DNA from: an uncultured Collinsella sp.
GTDB taxonomy: Bacteria > Actinomycetota > Coriobacteriia > Coriobacteriales > Coriobacteriaceae
Length of the DNA: 20,217 nucleotides
NCBI GenBank assembly: GCA_900752275.1
Contig: CAADUS010000217.1
Location: 1 to 20,217, forward strand
Reading direction: 5' to 3'
How positions within the stretch are numbered: the stretch's first letter is position 1; every line of letters begins with the position of its first letter. Position numbers and translations under genes: made by a program. The notes below the pieces were generated by a model, which was given only the letters and a program-made list of their open reading frames with translations, did no database searches and had not been told where the DNA came from. Of the stretch, positions 1-6,432 are shown one piece after another.

Positions 1-1794
1 GCGCAGGATGGCAACCTCGCGGGCGAGTAGCTGCAGCGGAACGCTCGCCGTGATGGGGCTGAACACGTCGCGGACGGCCGGCACGCGAATGATGCAGTCG
101 GCGATCTTGTTGATTTCCTCATCGCCCTCGGTAGCAACGACGATGACCTTTGCGCCACGCGCCTTGCACTCCATGAGGTTCGACACCGTCTTATCGTACG
201 TTGCGCTCTTGGTTGCCACCGCGATAACAGGGAAGCCCGGGTCGATCAGCGCGATGGGCCCATGCTTCATCTCGCCGGCAGCATATGCCTCGGCGTGCAG
301 GTAGCTGACCTCCTTGAGCTTGAGCGCGCCCTCGTAGGAAATGGCGGCGCCCATGCCGCGACCCACGAACAGTGCAGACTGCGCGTCCTTGCACACAAGC
401 GCGGCCTCGTGCACGGCCTCGGTCTGTGTATCCAGGATCCACTGGATCTGCTCGGCCGTATCGGAAAGCTCGCGGAACAGCATGCGCGTCTGCTTGGTAG
501 TCAAGCGGTACTTCACCTGCGCCAGCAGCAGGGCCAAAAGCGTCAGGCTCACGACCTGACCGATGAAGCTCTTGGTCGAAGCGACTGCGATCTCCTTGTT
601 GGCCTTGGTGTAGATAACGCCGTCGCTCTCGCGCGCCACCGGGCTGCCCACCACATTGGTGATGCCAAAGACCTTGGCACCCTTGATGCGCGCATCGCGA
701 ATGGCGGCAAGAGTGTCGGCCGTCTCGCCCGACTGGGACACGGCAACGACAAGCGTCGTCGGCGTAATGATGGGGTTGCGGTAGCGGAACTCGCTAGCCG
801 CCTCGACCTCGGTAGGAATGCGAGCCCAGCCCTCAATAAGGTTCTTGGCGATGAGACCGGCATGGTAGCTGGTGCCGCAGGCAATCACATACACGCGGTC
901 GATATCGTTGAGCTCCTCGAGCGAAAGGCCCAGCTCATCGATATCGAGCTCGCCAGCGGGGGTCATGCGGCCCACCAGGGTATCGCGTACGACGCGGGGC
1001 TGCTCGTGGATCTCCTTGAGCATAAAGTCGGGATAACCGCCCTTTTCGGCCATGTCCAGGTCCCAGTCGATATGGGTGATCTTGGGCTCAATCACGTTGC
1101 CGGCCTCGTCGGTATACTCGACGCCTGCGGGCGTGAGCTTGGCAAACTGGCCGTCTTCGAGCACCACGACATCGCGGGTGGCATCGATAAGCGCAATCAC
1201 GTCGGAGGCAACGTAGGAACCGGTCTCGCCCACACCGACCACAATCGGGGAGTCCTTGCGGGCAACGGCAATCACGCCAGGCTCGTCGGCACACACGGCG
1301 GCCAAGCCATAGGCGCCCACCACGTGGGTGCAGGCCTCGCGCACGGAAGCTATCAAGTCGTGCGTCTCGGCATAGGCCTCTTCGATCAAATGCGCGAAGA
1401 CTTCGGTATCGGTCTCGCTCTTAAAGTGATGTCCGCGGCCCTCCAGCTCCTCGCGCAGCTCGGCGAAGTTCTCGATGATGCCGTTGTGGACGATGGCGAT
1501 ACGACCGTCGCAACTGGTGTGGGGATGGGCGTTGGCAACAGAAGGCTTTCCGTGGGTAGCCCAACGGGTGTGGCCAATGCCGCAGGTAGCATCGCTGTCG
1601 ATGTTGGAGAGCTCGCTCTCAAGGCCCGCGACCTTGCCCACACGGCGGATGACATCGAGATGTGCCGCGGCACCCTCGCCCACCTCGAGCGCGACACCCG
1701 AGGAGTCATAGCCGCGATATTCCATGCGCTTAAGGCCCGTGACCAGGATGTTCTTTGCAATATCAGAGCCGGTGTAGCCGACAATTCCGCACAT
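1..1794 (-). CDS. glmS: Glutamine-fructose-6-phosphate aminotransferase (isomerizing), 3' end outside window
   Basis: The enzyme makes glucosamine-6-phosphate from fructose-6-phosphate and glutamine, the first step of UDP-GlcNAc and peptidoglycan synthesis, in the cytoplasm. The protein starts MCGIVGYTG, so Cys2 becomes the N-terminal nucleophile of the class II glutaminase domain (roughly residues 2-215, with the HTRWATHG motif). Two SIS sugar-isomerase domains follow, with SQSGETADT and the ASTKSF motif in the first. The window holds 598 codons without a stop and ends in LLAREVAILR. The family is about 600-610 residues, so only about the last dozen are missing. It faces the LacI-family gene across a repeat-rich intergenic region, and palindromes about 100 bp upstream of the start suggest repressor control. 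The call is secure; the regulation is inference. Confidence 0.97.
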   Translation of the reverse strand, partial: MCGIVGYTGSDIAKNILVTGLKRMEYRGYDSSGVALEVGEGAAAHLDVIRRVGKVAGLESELSNIDSDATCGIGHTRWATHGKPSVANAHPHTSCDGRIAIVHNGIIENFAELREELEGRGHHFKSETDTEVFAHLIEEAYAETHDLIASVREACTHVVGAYGLAAVCADEPGVIAVARKDSPIVVGVGETGSYVASDVIALIDATRDVVVLEDGQFAKLTPAGVEYTDEAGNVIEPKITHIDWDLDMAEKGGYPDFMLKEIHEQPRVVRDTLVGRMTPAGELDIDELGLSLEELNDIDRVYVIACGTSYHAGLIAKNLIEGWARIPTEVEAASEFRYRNPIITPTTLVVAVSQSGETADTLAAIRDARIKGAKVFGITNVVGSPVARESDGVIYTKANKEIAVASTKSFIGQVVSLTLLALLLAQVKYRLTTKQTRMLFRELSDTAEQIQWILDTQTEAVHEAALVCKDAQSALFVGRGMGAAISYEGALKLKEVSYLHAEAYAAGEMKHGPIALIDPGFPVIAVATKSATYDKTVSNLMECKARGAKVIVVATEGDEEINKIADCIIRVPAVRDVFSPITASVPLQLLAREVAILR

Positions 1795-1863
1795 AGGATA
1801 AATCCCTTCGTCCGCGTGACTGCAAAACGTCCACGCACAAGGGCGCTGAGACGTATAACGTTC

Positions 1864-1876
1864 GAGTATTGTACTC
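1864..1876 (-). promoter_or_regulatory. Possible glmS -10 region inside a short palindrome
   Basis: GAGTA-TTG-TACTC is an inverted repeat. On the minus strand it contains TACAAT (1873-1868), a fair -10 hexamer about 75 bp upstream of the glmS start. No good -35 is visible at the usual distance, so the promoter is weakly supported, or it depends on a regulator bound at the adjacent palindromes. Confidence 0.3.
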
Positions 1877-1889
1877 ACGCAAGCACAAG

Positions 1890-1928
1890 CTGATATACCA
1901 GAAGTGGTATCTTAAACTGGATACCACT
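1890..1928. promoter_or_regulatory. Overlapping operator-like palindromes upstream of glmS
   Basis: Three overlapping inverted repeats are present: CTGATATACCAG (1890-1901), ATACCA-GAAG-TGGTAT (1895-1910), and AGTGGTATC (1903-1911) paired with GATACCACT (1920-1928). The half-site TGGTAT/ATACCA therefore occurs three times in 40 bp, just upstream of the possible glmS -10. HutC-subfamily GntR regulators of amino-sugar genes (NagR, DasR) use sites built on GGT-TA-ACC-like cores. The arrangement fits a repressor site, but which protein binds is unknown. Confidence 0.45.
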
Positions 1929-1944
1929 CGATGCACACATGCCC

Positions 1945-1985
1945 AAACCACCGCGATTGGGACAGGCGCCTTTATGGTTGCTTGG
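1945..1985 (+). repeat. Degenerate GGGACAGG-loop hairpin
   Basis: AACCA (1946-1950) and TGGTT (1975-1979) flank a loop carrying GGGACAGG (1959-1966). It resembles a worn copy of the hairpin at 2176-2210, in the opposite orientation. The two bracket the tandem hairpins at 2014-2153. Confidence 0.4.
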
Positions 1986-2009
1986 ACCGGGGCGGCGGCC
2001 TGCCCCGGT
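1986..2009. repeat. GC-rich 8-bp hairpin
   Basis: ACCGGGGC (1986-1993) pairs perfectly with GCCCCGGT (2002-2009) around an 8-nt loop. No T-tract follows on either strand, so I do not call it an intrinsic terminator. It sits among the REP-like palindromes. Confidence 0.45.
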
Positions 2010-2015
2010 GAAAGA

Positions 2016-2153
2016 TCTCGATCTGTAACATCTGGGCCTCCGGAAGCCGGCTTAGTGTTACAGATCAAGACATTACGATTCAGCCCCTGCACTATGTCTC
2101 GATCTGTAACAGGTAGAGCCGGTTTTGCCGTCCAGATGTTACAGATCGAGACA
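2016..2153. repeat. Tandem pair of long hairpins sharing the same arm
   Basis: Two palindromic units lie in tandem. In unit A, TCTCGATCTGTAACA (2016-2030) pairs with TGTTACAGATCAAGA (2056-2070) with one mismatch. In unit B, TGTCTCGATCTGTAACA (2095-2111) pairs perfectly over 17 bp with TGTTACAGATCGAGACA (2137-2153). The arms of A and B are nearly identical while their 25-27-nt loops differ. The layout is like a REP doublet (BIME-like) or a non-autonomous element. There is no reading frame and no T-tract after either stem. Confidence 0.7.
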
Positions 2154-2175
2154 ATTGAAGGCCCGGACAGCTCAA

Positions 2176-2210
2176 ACCGCCACAAAGGTACCTGTCCCCA
2201 TTGTGGTGGT
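2176..2210 (-). repeat. Hairpin with GGGGACAGG loop (REP-like)
   Basis: ACCGCCACAA (2176-2185) pairs with TTGTGGTGGT (2201-2210) with one G-T position. The minus strand of the loop reads TGGGGACAGGTACCT. The loop core GGGACAGG is shared with the dispersed repeats at 2226-2275, 5371-5458 and 9141-9228. Confidence 0.55.
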
Positions 2211-2225
2211 CGCGCTTGCAACGAT

Positions 2226-2275
2226 GTTTGCCCAGATAAAACCTGCCAAAATAAACCTGTCCCTAATTAGCAGGT
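2226..2275 (-). repeat. Dispersed repeat, copy 1 (partial)
   Basis: On the minus strand this reads GGGACAGGTTTATTTTGGCA followed by GGTTTTATCTGG, matching the two longer copies at 5371 and 9141. As there, ACCTGC-type arms (2241-2249 and 2268-2275) form a hairpin with GGGACAGG in the loop. The terminator-like second half of the longer copies is missing here. Confidence 0.7.
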
Positions 2276-2276
2276 T

Positions 2277-2307
2277 TTGACGCCCTCGGGACGGGCGATG
2301 CTACAAT
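2277..2307 (+). promoter_or_regulatory. Predicted promoter of the LacI-family gene
   Basis: TTGACG (2277-2282) lies 19 bp before TACAAT (2302-2307), which is preceded by TGC and so forms an extended -10. The 19-bp spacing is long, but the extended -10 can compensate. Its -35 overlaps the edge of dispersed repeat copy 1, so the repeat may supply part of the promoter. Confidence 0.5.
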
Positions 2308-2318
2308 CTGACTTGTAC

Positions 2319-2332
2319 TTGAAACGCATCAA
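2319..2332. promoter_or_regulatory. LacI-type operator candidate
   Basis: TTGAAACGCATCAA is an imperfect 14-bp palindrome centred on CG, the usual form of LacI-family operators. It lies between the -10 and the ribosome binding site of the regulator gene, so autoregulation is likely if the site is real. Confidence 0.35.
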
Positions 2333-2342
2333 AGGGGCCGCT

Positions 2343-3455
2343 ATGGCAAAGGTTAAAATCAGCGACGTCGCGCGCGAGGCAGGGGTCTCGCTGGGCACGG
2401 TATCCAACGCGCTCAACCACCCCGAAAAGCTGCGCCCCGAGACCCTCAAACTCATCAACGAGACCATCAATCGCCTTGGCTACCTGCCCAACCAAAGTGC
2501 CCGTCAGCTCGCGGGCGGCACTACCAAGTCCTTTGGCCTGGTCCTCCCCCGTCTCGATCACGGCTTCTCGCTCCAAATTGCCAGCGGCGCCCATAACGAG
2601 GCCCGCAAGCACGGTTACGACCTGCTCATCGCCAACGCCGATAACGACGACATTCTCGAGGACCATTACCTGCGCTATTTTATGGGCACGCAGATGTCCG
2701 GCGTCATGGTCCAACCCATGGCGTCCCCCGACTGGCGCCCCACTATGGCCAAGATGCCCGTGCCGATCGTCCATCTGGACACCCACTGTTCCGAGCCCGG
2801 TTACTACGTGGCCGCCGACAACGAGGCGCAAGGGCGCATTATCGCCGAGCTCGCCATCGCCCGCGGTGCGCGCCGTATCACCGTTGTGGGCAGAGCGGCA
2901 TTTATGCAGCTCACCCTGCGCGTACTTGGCATTCACAAGGCCCTCGCCCTGCATCCCGATATCAAAATTGAGGTCATTGACGCCGGAGAATGGAATACCG
3001 CCGCCGACGGTTACAGCATCGGCGCTCAGATTGCCGAGCGCTCTACCGACGAGCGCCCCGATTTTGTCATCGGCCTTACCGATGTATTGGCCTCGGGCGT
3101 TATCTCGGCGTTAACCGACAAGAGCATCCCTGTCCCCGAGCAGGTCCGCGTGGCCGGCTGCGACGGCAACCCGCTTGCATGGAGCGGCGCGGTACCGCTC
3201 ACCACCGTAGCACCCCCGGGCTACGAGATTGGCCGCAAGGGTGTCCAGCTGCTCATGGAGCAAATCGAGAACAAGGCGCCGGCAAAAACCAAGCACACCC
3301 GCATTGGTTCCGCAGCTCGAACCGTTACTGCGGTCACAGCCGCCGAGGACATCAACCGTCAGGAACTCGTGCGGCCGTTCCTCTTGGAGCGCGCCAGTAC
3401 CCGGGCGAGCAGCCAAGCCGAAGCCACCGCCATCAACCTCGGCGCGTATCTATAG
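2343..3455 (+). CDS. LacI-family transcriptional regulator
   Basis: This is a 370-residue DNA-binding repressor with an N-terminal LacI helix-turn-helix (KISDVAREAGVSLGTVSNAL, about residues 4-23), the hinge region (LGYLPNQSARQLAGG), and a periplasmic-binding-protein-like effector domain from about residue 60. I chose the ATG at 2343 because AAAGGGG lies just upstream and family members begin M-K-I-x-DVA. An in-frame TTG at 2277 would add 22 residues across the promoter. The effector is probably a sugar or sugar-like molecule but cannot be named. The tail after about residue 335 is Arg/Ala-rich and a little longer than usual. The gene is alone, ends at a strong shared terminator, and may regulate itself through the palindrome at 2319. 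Confidence 0.93.
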   Translation: MAKVKISDVAREAGVSLGTVSNALNHPEKLRPETLKLINETINRLGYLPNQSARQLAGGTTKSFGLVLPRLDHGFSLQIASGAHNEARKHGYDLLIANADNDDILEDHYLRYFMGTQMSGVMVQPMASPDWRPTMAKMPVPIVHLDTHCSEPGYYVAADNEAQGRIIAELAIARGARRITVVGRAAFMQLTLRVLGIHKALALHPDIKIEVIDAGEWNTAADGYSIGAQIAERSTDERPDFVIGLTDVLASGVISALTDKSIPVPEQVRVAGCDGNPLAWSGAVPLTTVAPPGYEIGRKGVQLLMEQIENKAPAKTKHTRIGSAARTVTAVTAAEDINRQELVRPFLLERASTRASSQAEATAINLGAYL

Positions 3456-3480
3456 CACGTCGGCCAGTATGCCAAAACGC

Positions 3481-3530
3481 CGCTTAAGCAAAAGAGGCCC
3501 GACCATTGCCGGACCTCTTTTGCTTAAGCG
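3481..3530. terminator. Bidirectional terminator between lacI-type and HAD genes
   Basis: A 17-bp perfect stem, CGCTTAAGCAAAAGAGG (3481-3497) with CCTCTTTTGCTTAAGCG (3514-3530), is extended by partial pairing of CCCG/CGG in the loop. T-runs lie inside the stem on both strands. It sits between two convergent genes. Confidence 0.75.
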
Positions 3531-3568
3531 CAAGGTCAGCCGATTGTTCGTTTCAACTCCGCAATTGT

Positions 3569-4219
3569 CTAGCGCACGGCCTTGACCGCCGTCGTCAGAT
3601 CGAACAACGTGTCGAGCACGACCTCACAGCCGTCCACCACGTCCTGCGGCAGCGGCACGATATCGGGAACGGCAAAGACGTGGCAGCCGGCCGTGATGCC
3701 CGAGACGCAGCCGTTGCGCGAATCCTCGACCACAGCACATTCCTCAGGAGCAAAGCCCGCGCGCTCGCAGGCAAGCAGATACATCTCGGGGTCGGGCTTG
3801 CCGTGCACGACGTCCTCGCCGCAGGTCACCGTCTCAAACTTGTCAAAAAGACCGACCATCTTAAGGTTGCGCTCGGCCGTAGCGAGGCGCGACGACGTCG
3901 CTAGACCCACGTGATAGCCCGCAGCCAGCAGCTCGTCTATGCACTCGGCGGCACCGGCCTTAAGCTCCAAATCGGTCTTGACCATCTCGTCGCGAATCTC
4001 CTTGTGGCGGACATAGATCGCCTCGGTGGTTTCGTGGCTACCGTAATGGTTATCAAGGATGTCCATGACATCGGGCAGCGTGCGGCCGATAAACTGATGG
4101 ATCAGCGCATCATCAATCGCGACCCCCAGCTCAGCGGCGCCTGCCTTCCAGGCCTTAATCCCCAAACGCTCGGTATCGACCAGCGTTCCATCCATGTCAA
4201 AAATAACAGCCTTGATCAT
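3569..4219 (-). CDS. HAD-superfamily phosphatase/phosphomutase (beta-PGM-like)
   Basis: This 216-residue hydrolase of the haloacid dehalogenase superfamily, subfamily IA, probably dephosphorylates or isomerises a small phosphorylated sugar or metabolite in the cytoplasm. Motif I is DMDGT (Asp8 nucleophile, Asp10 general acid/base), motif II is TSS (about 108-110), motif III is the Lys of GKPDP (141) and motif IV is VVEDS (Glu165/Asp166). A helical cap lies between motifs I and II. I prefer the ATG at 4219, because AGGGGGG is just upstream; a GTG at 4234 would add five residues. The substrate cannot be told from sequence. It is divergent from larE across an AT-rich spacer and convergent with the LacI-type gene. 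Confidence 0.88.
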   Translation of the reverse strand: MIKAVIFDMDGTLVDTERLGIKAWKAGAAELGVAIDDALIHQFIGRTLPDVMDILDNHYGSHETTEAIYVRHKEIRDEMVKTDLELKAGAAECIDELLAAGYHVGLATSSRLATAERNLKMVGLFDKFETVTCGEDVVHGKPDPEMYLLACERAGFAPEECAVVEDSRNGCVSGITAGCHVFAVPDIVPLPQDVVDGCEVVLDTLFDLTTAVKAVR

Positions 4220-4234
4220 ATCGGCCCCCCTCAC

Positions 4235-4387
4235 CGGATTGTGTTACTGCCACTCTACCGCACTTTACAAACTTGTATATAACGTATATAGCATATTGCA
4301 CTTTCGTTACATAGATAGAAGTCTTATGGCAAGTAACGCATTAGGATTATAGTTTTCGATCGAGTACTCAACGATAAGGATCGTTTC
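4235..4387. promoter_or_regulatory. AT-rich divergent promoter region (HAD gene / larE)
   Basis: This spacer is clearly more AT-rich than its surroundings and must hold the promoters of both divergent genes. It contains the inverted repeat ATATA-ACG-TATAT (4277-4289) and, for larE, a possible -10 TTATAG before the AAGGA ribosome binding site at about 4376. I could not fix convincing -35/-10 pairs by eye. No known riboswitch was recognised. Confidence 0.4.
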
Positions 4388-5266
4388 ATGCTTTCAGACA
4401 CCACGGCACCCGCAGAGGAGCTTCAAAACAAGCTATCGGCGCTCGAACAGCTGCTTTTGGCATACGGGCGCGTGGCCATCGGGTTTTCCGGTGGCGTCGA
4501 CAGCAGCTTTTTGGCCGCGGTCTGCGCCCGTATCATGCCCGCCAGCACGCTTCTCGTTCACCTCACCACGCCGCTCATCGGCACGCCCGAACAGGCTTCA
4601 TTTGAGCGATCCGTTGACGTACAAGCCAGTGAGGAGCCGCATTTTAAGCTCCCCGTACTCAATCTTTCGGTCGATCAGTTGCAGCTCCCCCAGGTTGCCT
4701 GCAACGACGCCAATCGCTGCTACCACTGCAAGCACGCCGGCTTCACCGCCATCGTCAATCACGCCAAGTCGCTCGGCTTTCCCACCGTCATCGATGGCAG
4801 CAATGCAAGCGATCGCGGTGACTACCGCCCTGGCATGCGCGCGGCAGAAGAGCTCGGCGTACGCTCCCCTCTTATGGAGGTCGGCTTTACCAAGGACGAA
4901 GAGCGCGAGCTGCTGCGCGCATGGGGCTATCCCGTCTGGAACCTGCCGGCGGGAGCCTGTCTTGCCACGCGCGTCCCCACGGGCGAGGAGCTTACGCGCG
5001 AGAAGGTCTCCCTAATTCGCGCCTGCGAGGATTACCTGCACGATCTTGATTTGGCACAGGTACGCGCGCGCTTGGTCGGCGCCTGCATGCATATCGAGGC
5101 CGCACCTGCAGATGTCGCTAAGATTGCCGCGCTCGACGGCGCCGCCGTCGATGCCGAGGGCAAGACCCCGCTGCCCGCCGCCATCGAGTCTGCGCTGCGC
5201 GAGCTGGGCTGCGGCCACATCTCCCCCGAGGTCACCCCCTACATCCACGGCAACATGAACCAATAG
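4388..5266 (+). CDS. larE: LarE-type ATP-dependent sacrificial sulfur transferase
   Basis: This 292-residue PP-loop protein carries SGGVDS (34-39), which binds ATP, a CYHC motif (111-114), a GSNASDRGDYRPGM stretch, and a conserved GACLATR with Cys191. That cysteine is a good candidate for the one whose sulfur LarE gives up in the lactate-racemase system. LarE adenylates and thiolates a pyridinium biscarboxylate mononucleotide during synthesis of the nickel-pincer cofactor, together with LarB and LarC. Neither LarB, LarC nor the racemase LarA is in the window, so the acceptor here could differ. The start is supported by AAGGA eight bases upstream. The gene appears monocistronic and is followed by a long hairpin. 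Family membership is firm; cofactor role is inference. Confidence 0.88.
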   Translation: MLSDTTAPAEELQNKLSALEQLLLAYGRVAIGFSGGVDSSFLAAVCARIMPASTLLVHLTTPLIGTPEQASFERSVDVQASEEPHFKLPVLNLSVDQLQLPQVACNDANRCYHCKHAGFTAIVNHAKSLGFPTVIDGSNASDRGDYRPGMRAAEELGVRSPLMEVGFTKDEERELLRAWGYPVWNLPAGACLATRVPTGEELTREKVSLIRACEDYLHDLDLAQVRARLVGACMHIEAAPADVAKIAALDGAAVDAEGKTPLPAAIESALRELGCGHISPEVTPYIHGNMNQ

Positions 5267-5278
5267 CGCATCCCGATG

Positions 5279-5345
5279 AGTTGCGGTGGAATAGTTCCTG
5301 TTTTGCGGCCAATCGGGCACAAACAGGAACTATTCCACCGCAACT
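5279..5345. repeat. Perfect 25-bp hairpin downstream of larE
   Basis: The left arm (5279-5303) starts AGTTGCGGTGGAATAG and ends CCTGTTT. The right arm (5321-5345) is its exact reverse complement. The loop is 17 nt (5304-5320). It lies 12 bp after the larE stop with no T-tract on either side. It may act in transcript stability or termination, but such perfection suggests a small mobile or REP-like palindrome. Confidence 0.75.
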
Positions 5346-5370
5346 TCGTTTGGCGGGCATTGACCCGCAG

Positions 5371-5458
5371 ACCTGCCAATAAGGGACAGGTTCATTTTGG
5401 CAGGTTTTATCCGGAGAAACGCAAACAGGGCCACGACACCCATATGGCATCGCGGCCC
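5371..5458 (+). repeat. Dispersed repeat, copy 2 (88 bp)
   Basis: This aligns without gaps to 9141-9228; by hand I count 77 identical positions of 88. The first half is a hairpin, ACCTGCCAA (5371-5379) with TTGGCAGGT (5397-5405), holding GGGACAGG in its loop. The second half (from about 5428) is a GGGCC...GGCCC stem that would end minus-strand transcripts from the NIF3-like gene. Confidence 0.8.
5428..5457 (-). terminator. Possible terminator of the NIF3-like/PTS transcript
   Basis: GGGCC-A-CGA and TCG-C-GGCCC pair with one internal mismatch around ACACCCATATGGCA-type loop sequence. On the minus strand the stem is followed by TGTTTGCGTTT. It lies about 10 bp after the stop of the gene at 5467 and is part of the dispersed repeat. 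Confidence 0.5.
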
Positions 5459-5466
5459 CAGGGCAT

Positions 5467-6321
5467 CTATGCCAGTACGTATTGATAAGTATCCCCCATG
5501 GGCACAAAGGTGACCGGCAAGCCTGCACCAGCGTCTCCGAGCGCAGCGGGCAACCATGTCGACATGCATTCCATACCCGGCTCTTCGCCGTTAAAGTGAC
5601 CCATATGGATGGCGCATTTCCCCTGACCGAGCATTGCGGCGTCGCGGATGTACTCACTCACCGTAAAGTCGATAAACTCCATGGCCAAAATGCAATCGAT
5701 GTCATCAGAGTCGATATGGGCAATCTCGTCGTTATCTCGTCCCATAATGTGCATGGGAATCTCGACATTGCGAACGAGCGCGTCACCGTCGCCGATCAAG
5801 CGCGTTCCATTTAATCCAAGCTTGTGTACGAGCGCCTGCGCAAGATCGCGGGCCGGCGTTGGCTCAATGCGGTACCTCATGAATGACTTGTCTACCGCGG
5901 AGCCAAGCCAGTCCATCTTGGCCGCAAATCCGTAAAAGATGCCGTCGACCATCGAACCGTCCGAGGCGAGCGGAACGCCCGAGTGGATATAGTCATGGCA
6001 ACGCCAAACCGCTCCACCCCAATCGTCAAGCAAGGCGCACTTTGCCTCAAAGGTCTCGTTCCCCGCGACCACTTCACGGCTGTCTCCGTGGTTCCAGAAC
6101 AGCGCCTCGTGCGGAACAATCAGGTTGGCGCCAAGCTCCTTGGCACGGCTAATTACCTCCGCCGTAGCCCAAATGCATGTAACGATTCCGGTACATTGCT
6201 GATCGACGTTGCCGTAAAGCACCCGATCGCGCGTCGTCGCAAGCTCGATGGGCTTACCGGTAAAAGCATCGATGCCGCCGCAATAGTCCTGGATAGCTTG
6301 AATAGCCTCACTGATAAGCAT
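5467..6321 (-). CDS. Divergent NIF3-like (DUF34) dinuclear-metal protein
   Basis: This 284-residue protein resembles the NIF3/YbgI/DUF34 family, which binds two metal ions. The N-terminal half carries VPHEALFWNHGD (His71, Glu72, His78) in place of the usual HHP-type motif. The C-terminal part carries HMGHFNGEEPGMECM (His242 and nearby Glu residues), like the family's closing GHxxSE metal motif. The biochemical role of the family is unsettled; some members are labelled GTP cyclohydrolase I type 2 without firm proof. I chose the ATG at 6321, since AAGGGG lies nine bases upstream and family members begin with a similar ISEAIQ stretch. It follows the EIIBC gene by 111 bp and probably shares its transcript, so it may act on a PTS-derived metabolite. 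Confidence 0.65.
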   Translation of the reverse strand: MLISEAIQAIQDYCGGIDAFTGKPIELATTRDRVLYGNVDQQCTGIVTCIWATAEVISRAKELGANLIVPHEALFWNHGDSREVVAGNETFEAKCALLDDWGGAVWRCHDYIHSGVPLASDGSMVDGIFYGFAAKMDWLGSAVDKSFMRYRIEPTPARDLAQALVHKLGLNGTRLIGDGDALVRNVEIPMHIMGRDNDEIAHIDSDDIDCILAMEFIDFTVSEYIRDAAMLGQGKCAIHMGHFNGEEPGMECMSTWLPAALGDAGAGLPVTFVPMGDTYQYVLA

Positions 6322-6347
6322 ATGTAACAACCCCTTCGACATAATAT

Positions 6348-6376
6348 GCAGGGCGGCAGCAAACATACCGCCCTGC
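6348..6376 (-). other. Intercistronic hairpin before the NIF3-like gene
   Basis: GCAGGGCGG (6348-6356) pairs with CCGCCCTGC (6368-6376) around an 11-nt loop. On the minus strand it lies between the EIIBC stop and the ribosome binding site of the NIF3-like gene. The sequence after it is ATATTATG rather than a T-run, so it may be an mRNA-stability element or partial terminator. Confidence 0.45.
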
Positions 6377-6432
6377 GGAATCATCTATAGGCGGCATTTT
6401 TTGAGCTGAACCACCTATATGCGACCGCTTTT

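Noticed and set aside
262..1893. Long plus-strand open frame opposite glmS (543 codons)
   Set aside because: The minus strand encodes a near-complete GlmS with all motifs. The plus frame has no recognisable domain and is a composition effect of high-GC coding DNA.
1930..2275. CRISPR array in the repeat-rich region
   Set aside because: The repeats are inverted hairpins with unequal spacing, not direct repeats with regular unique spacers, and no cas gene is present.
4235..4387. tRNA gene or known riboswitch in the AT-rich spacer
   Set aside because: No cloverleaf arms or recognisable aptamer core could be found by eye.
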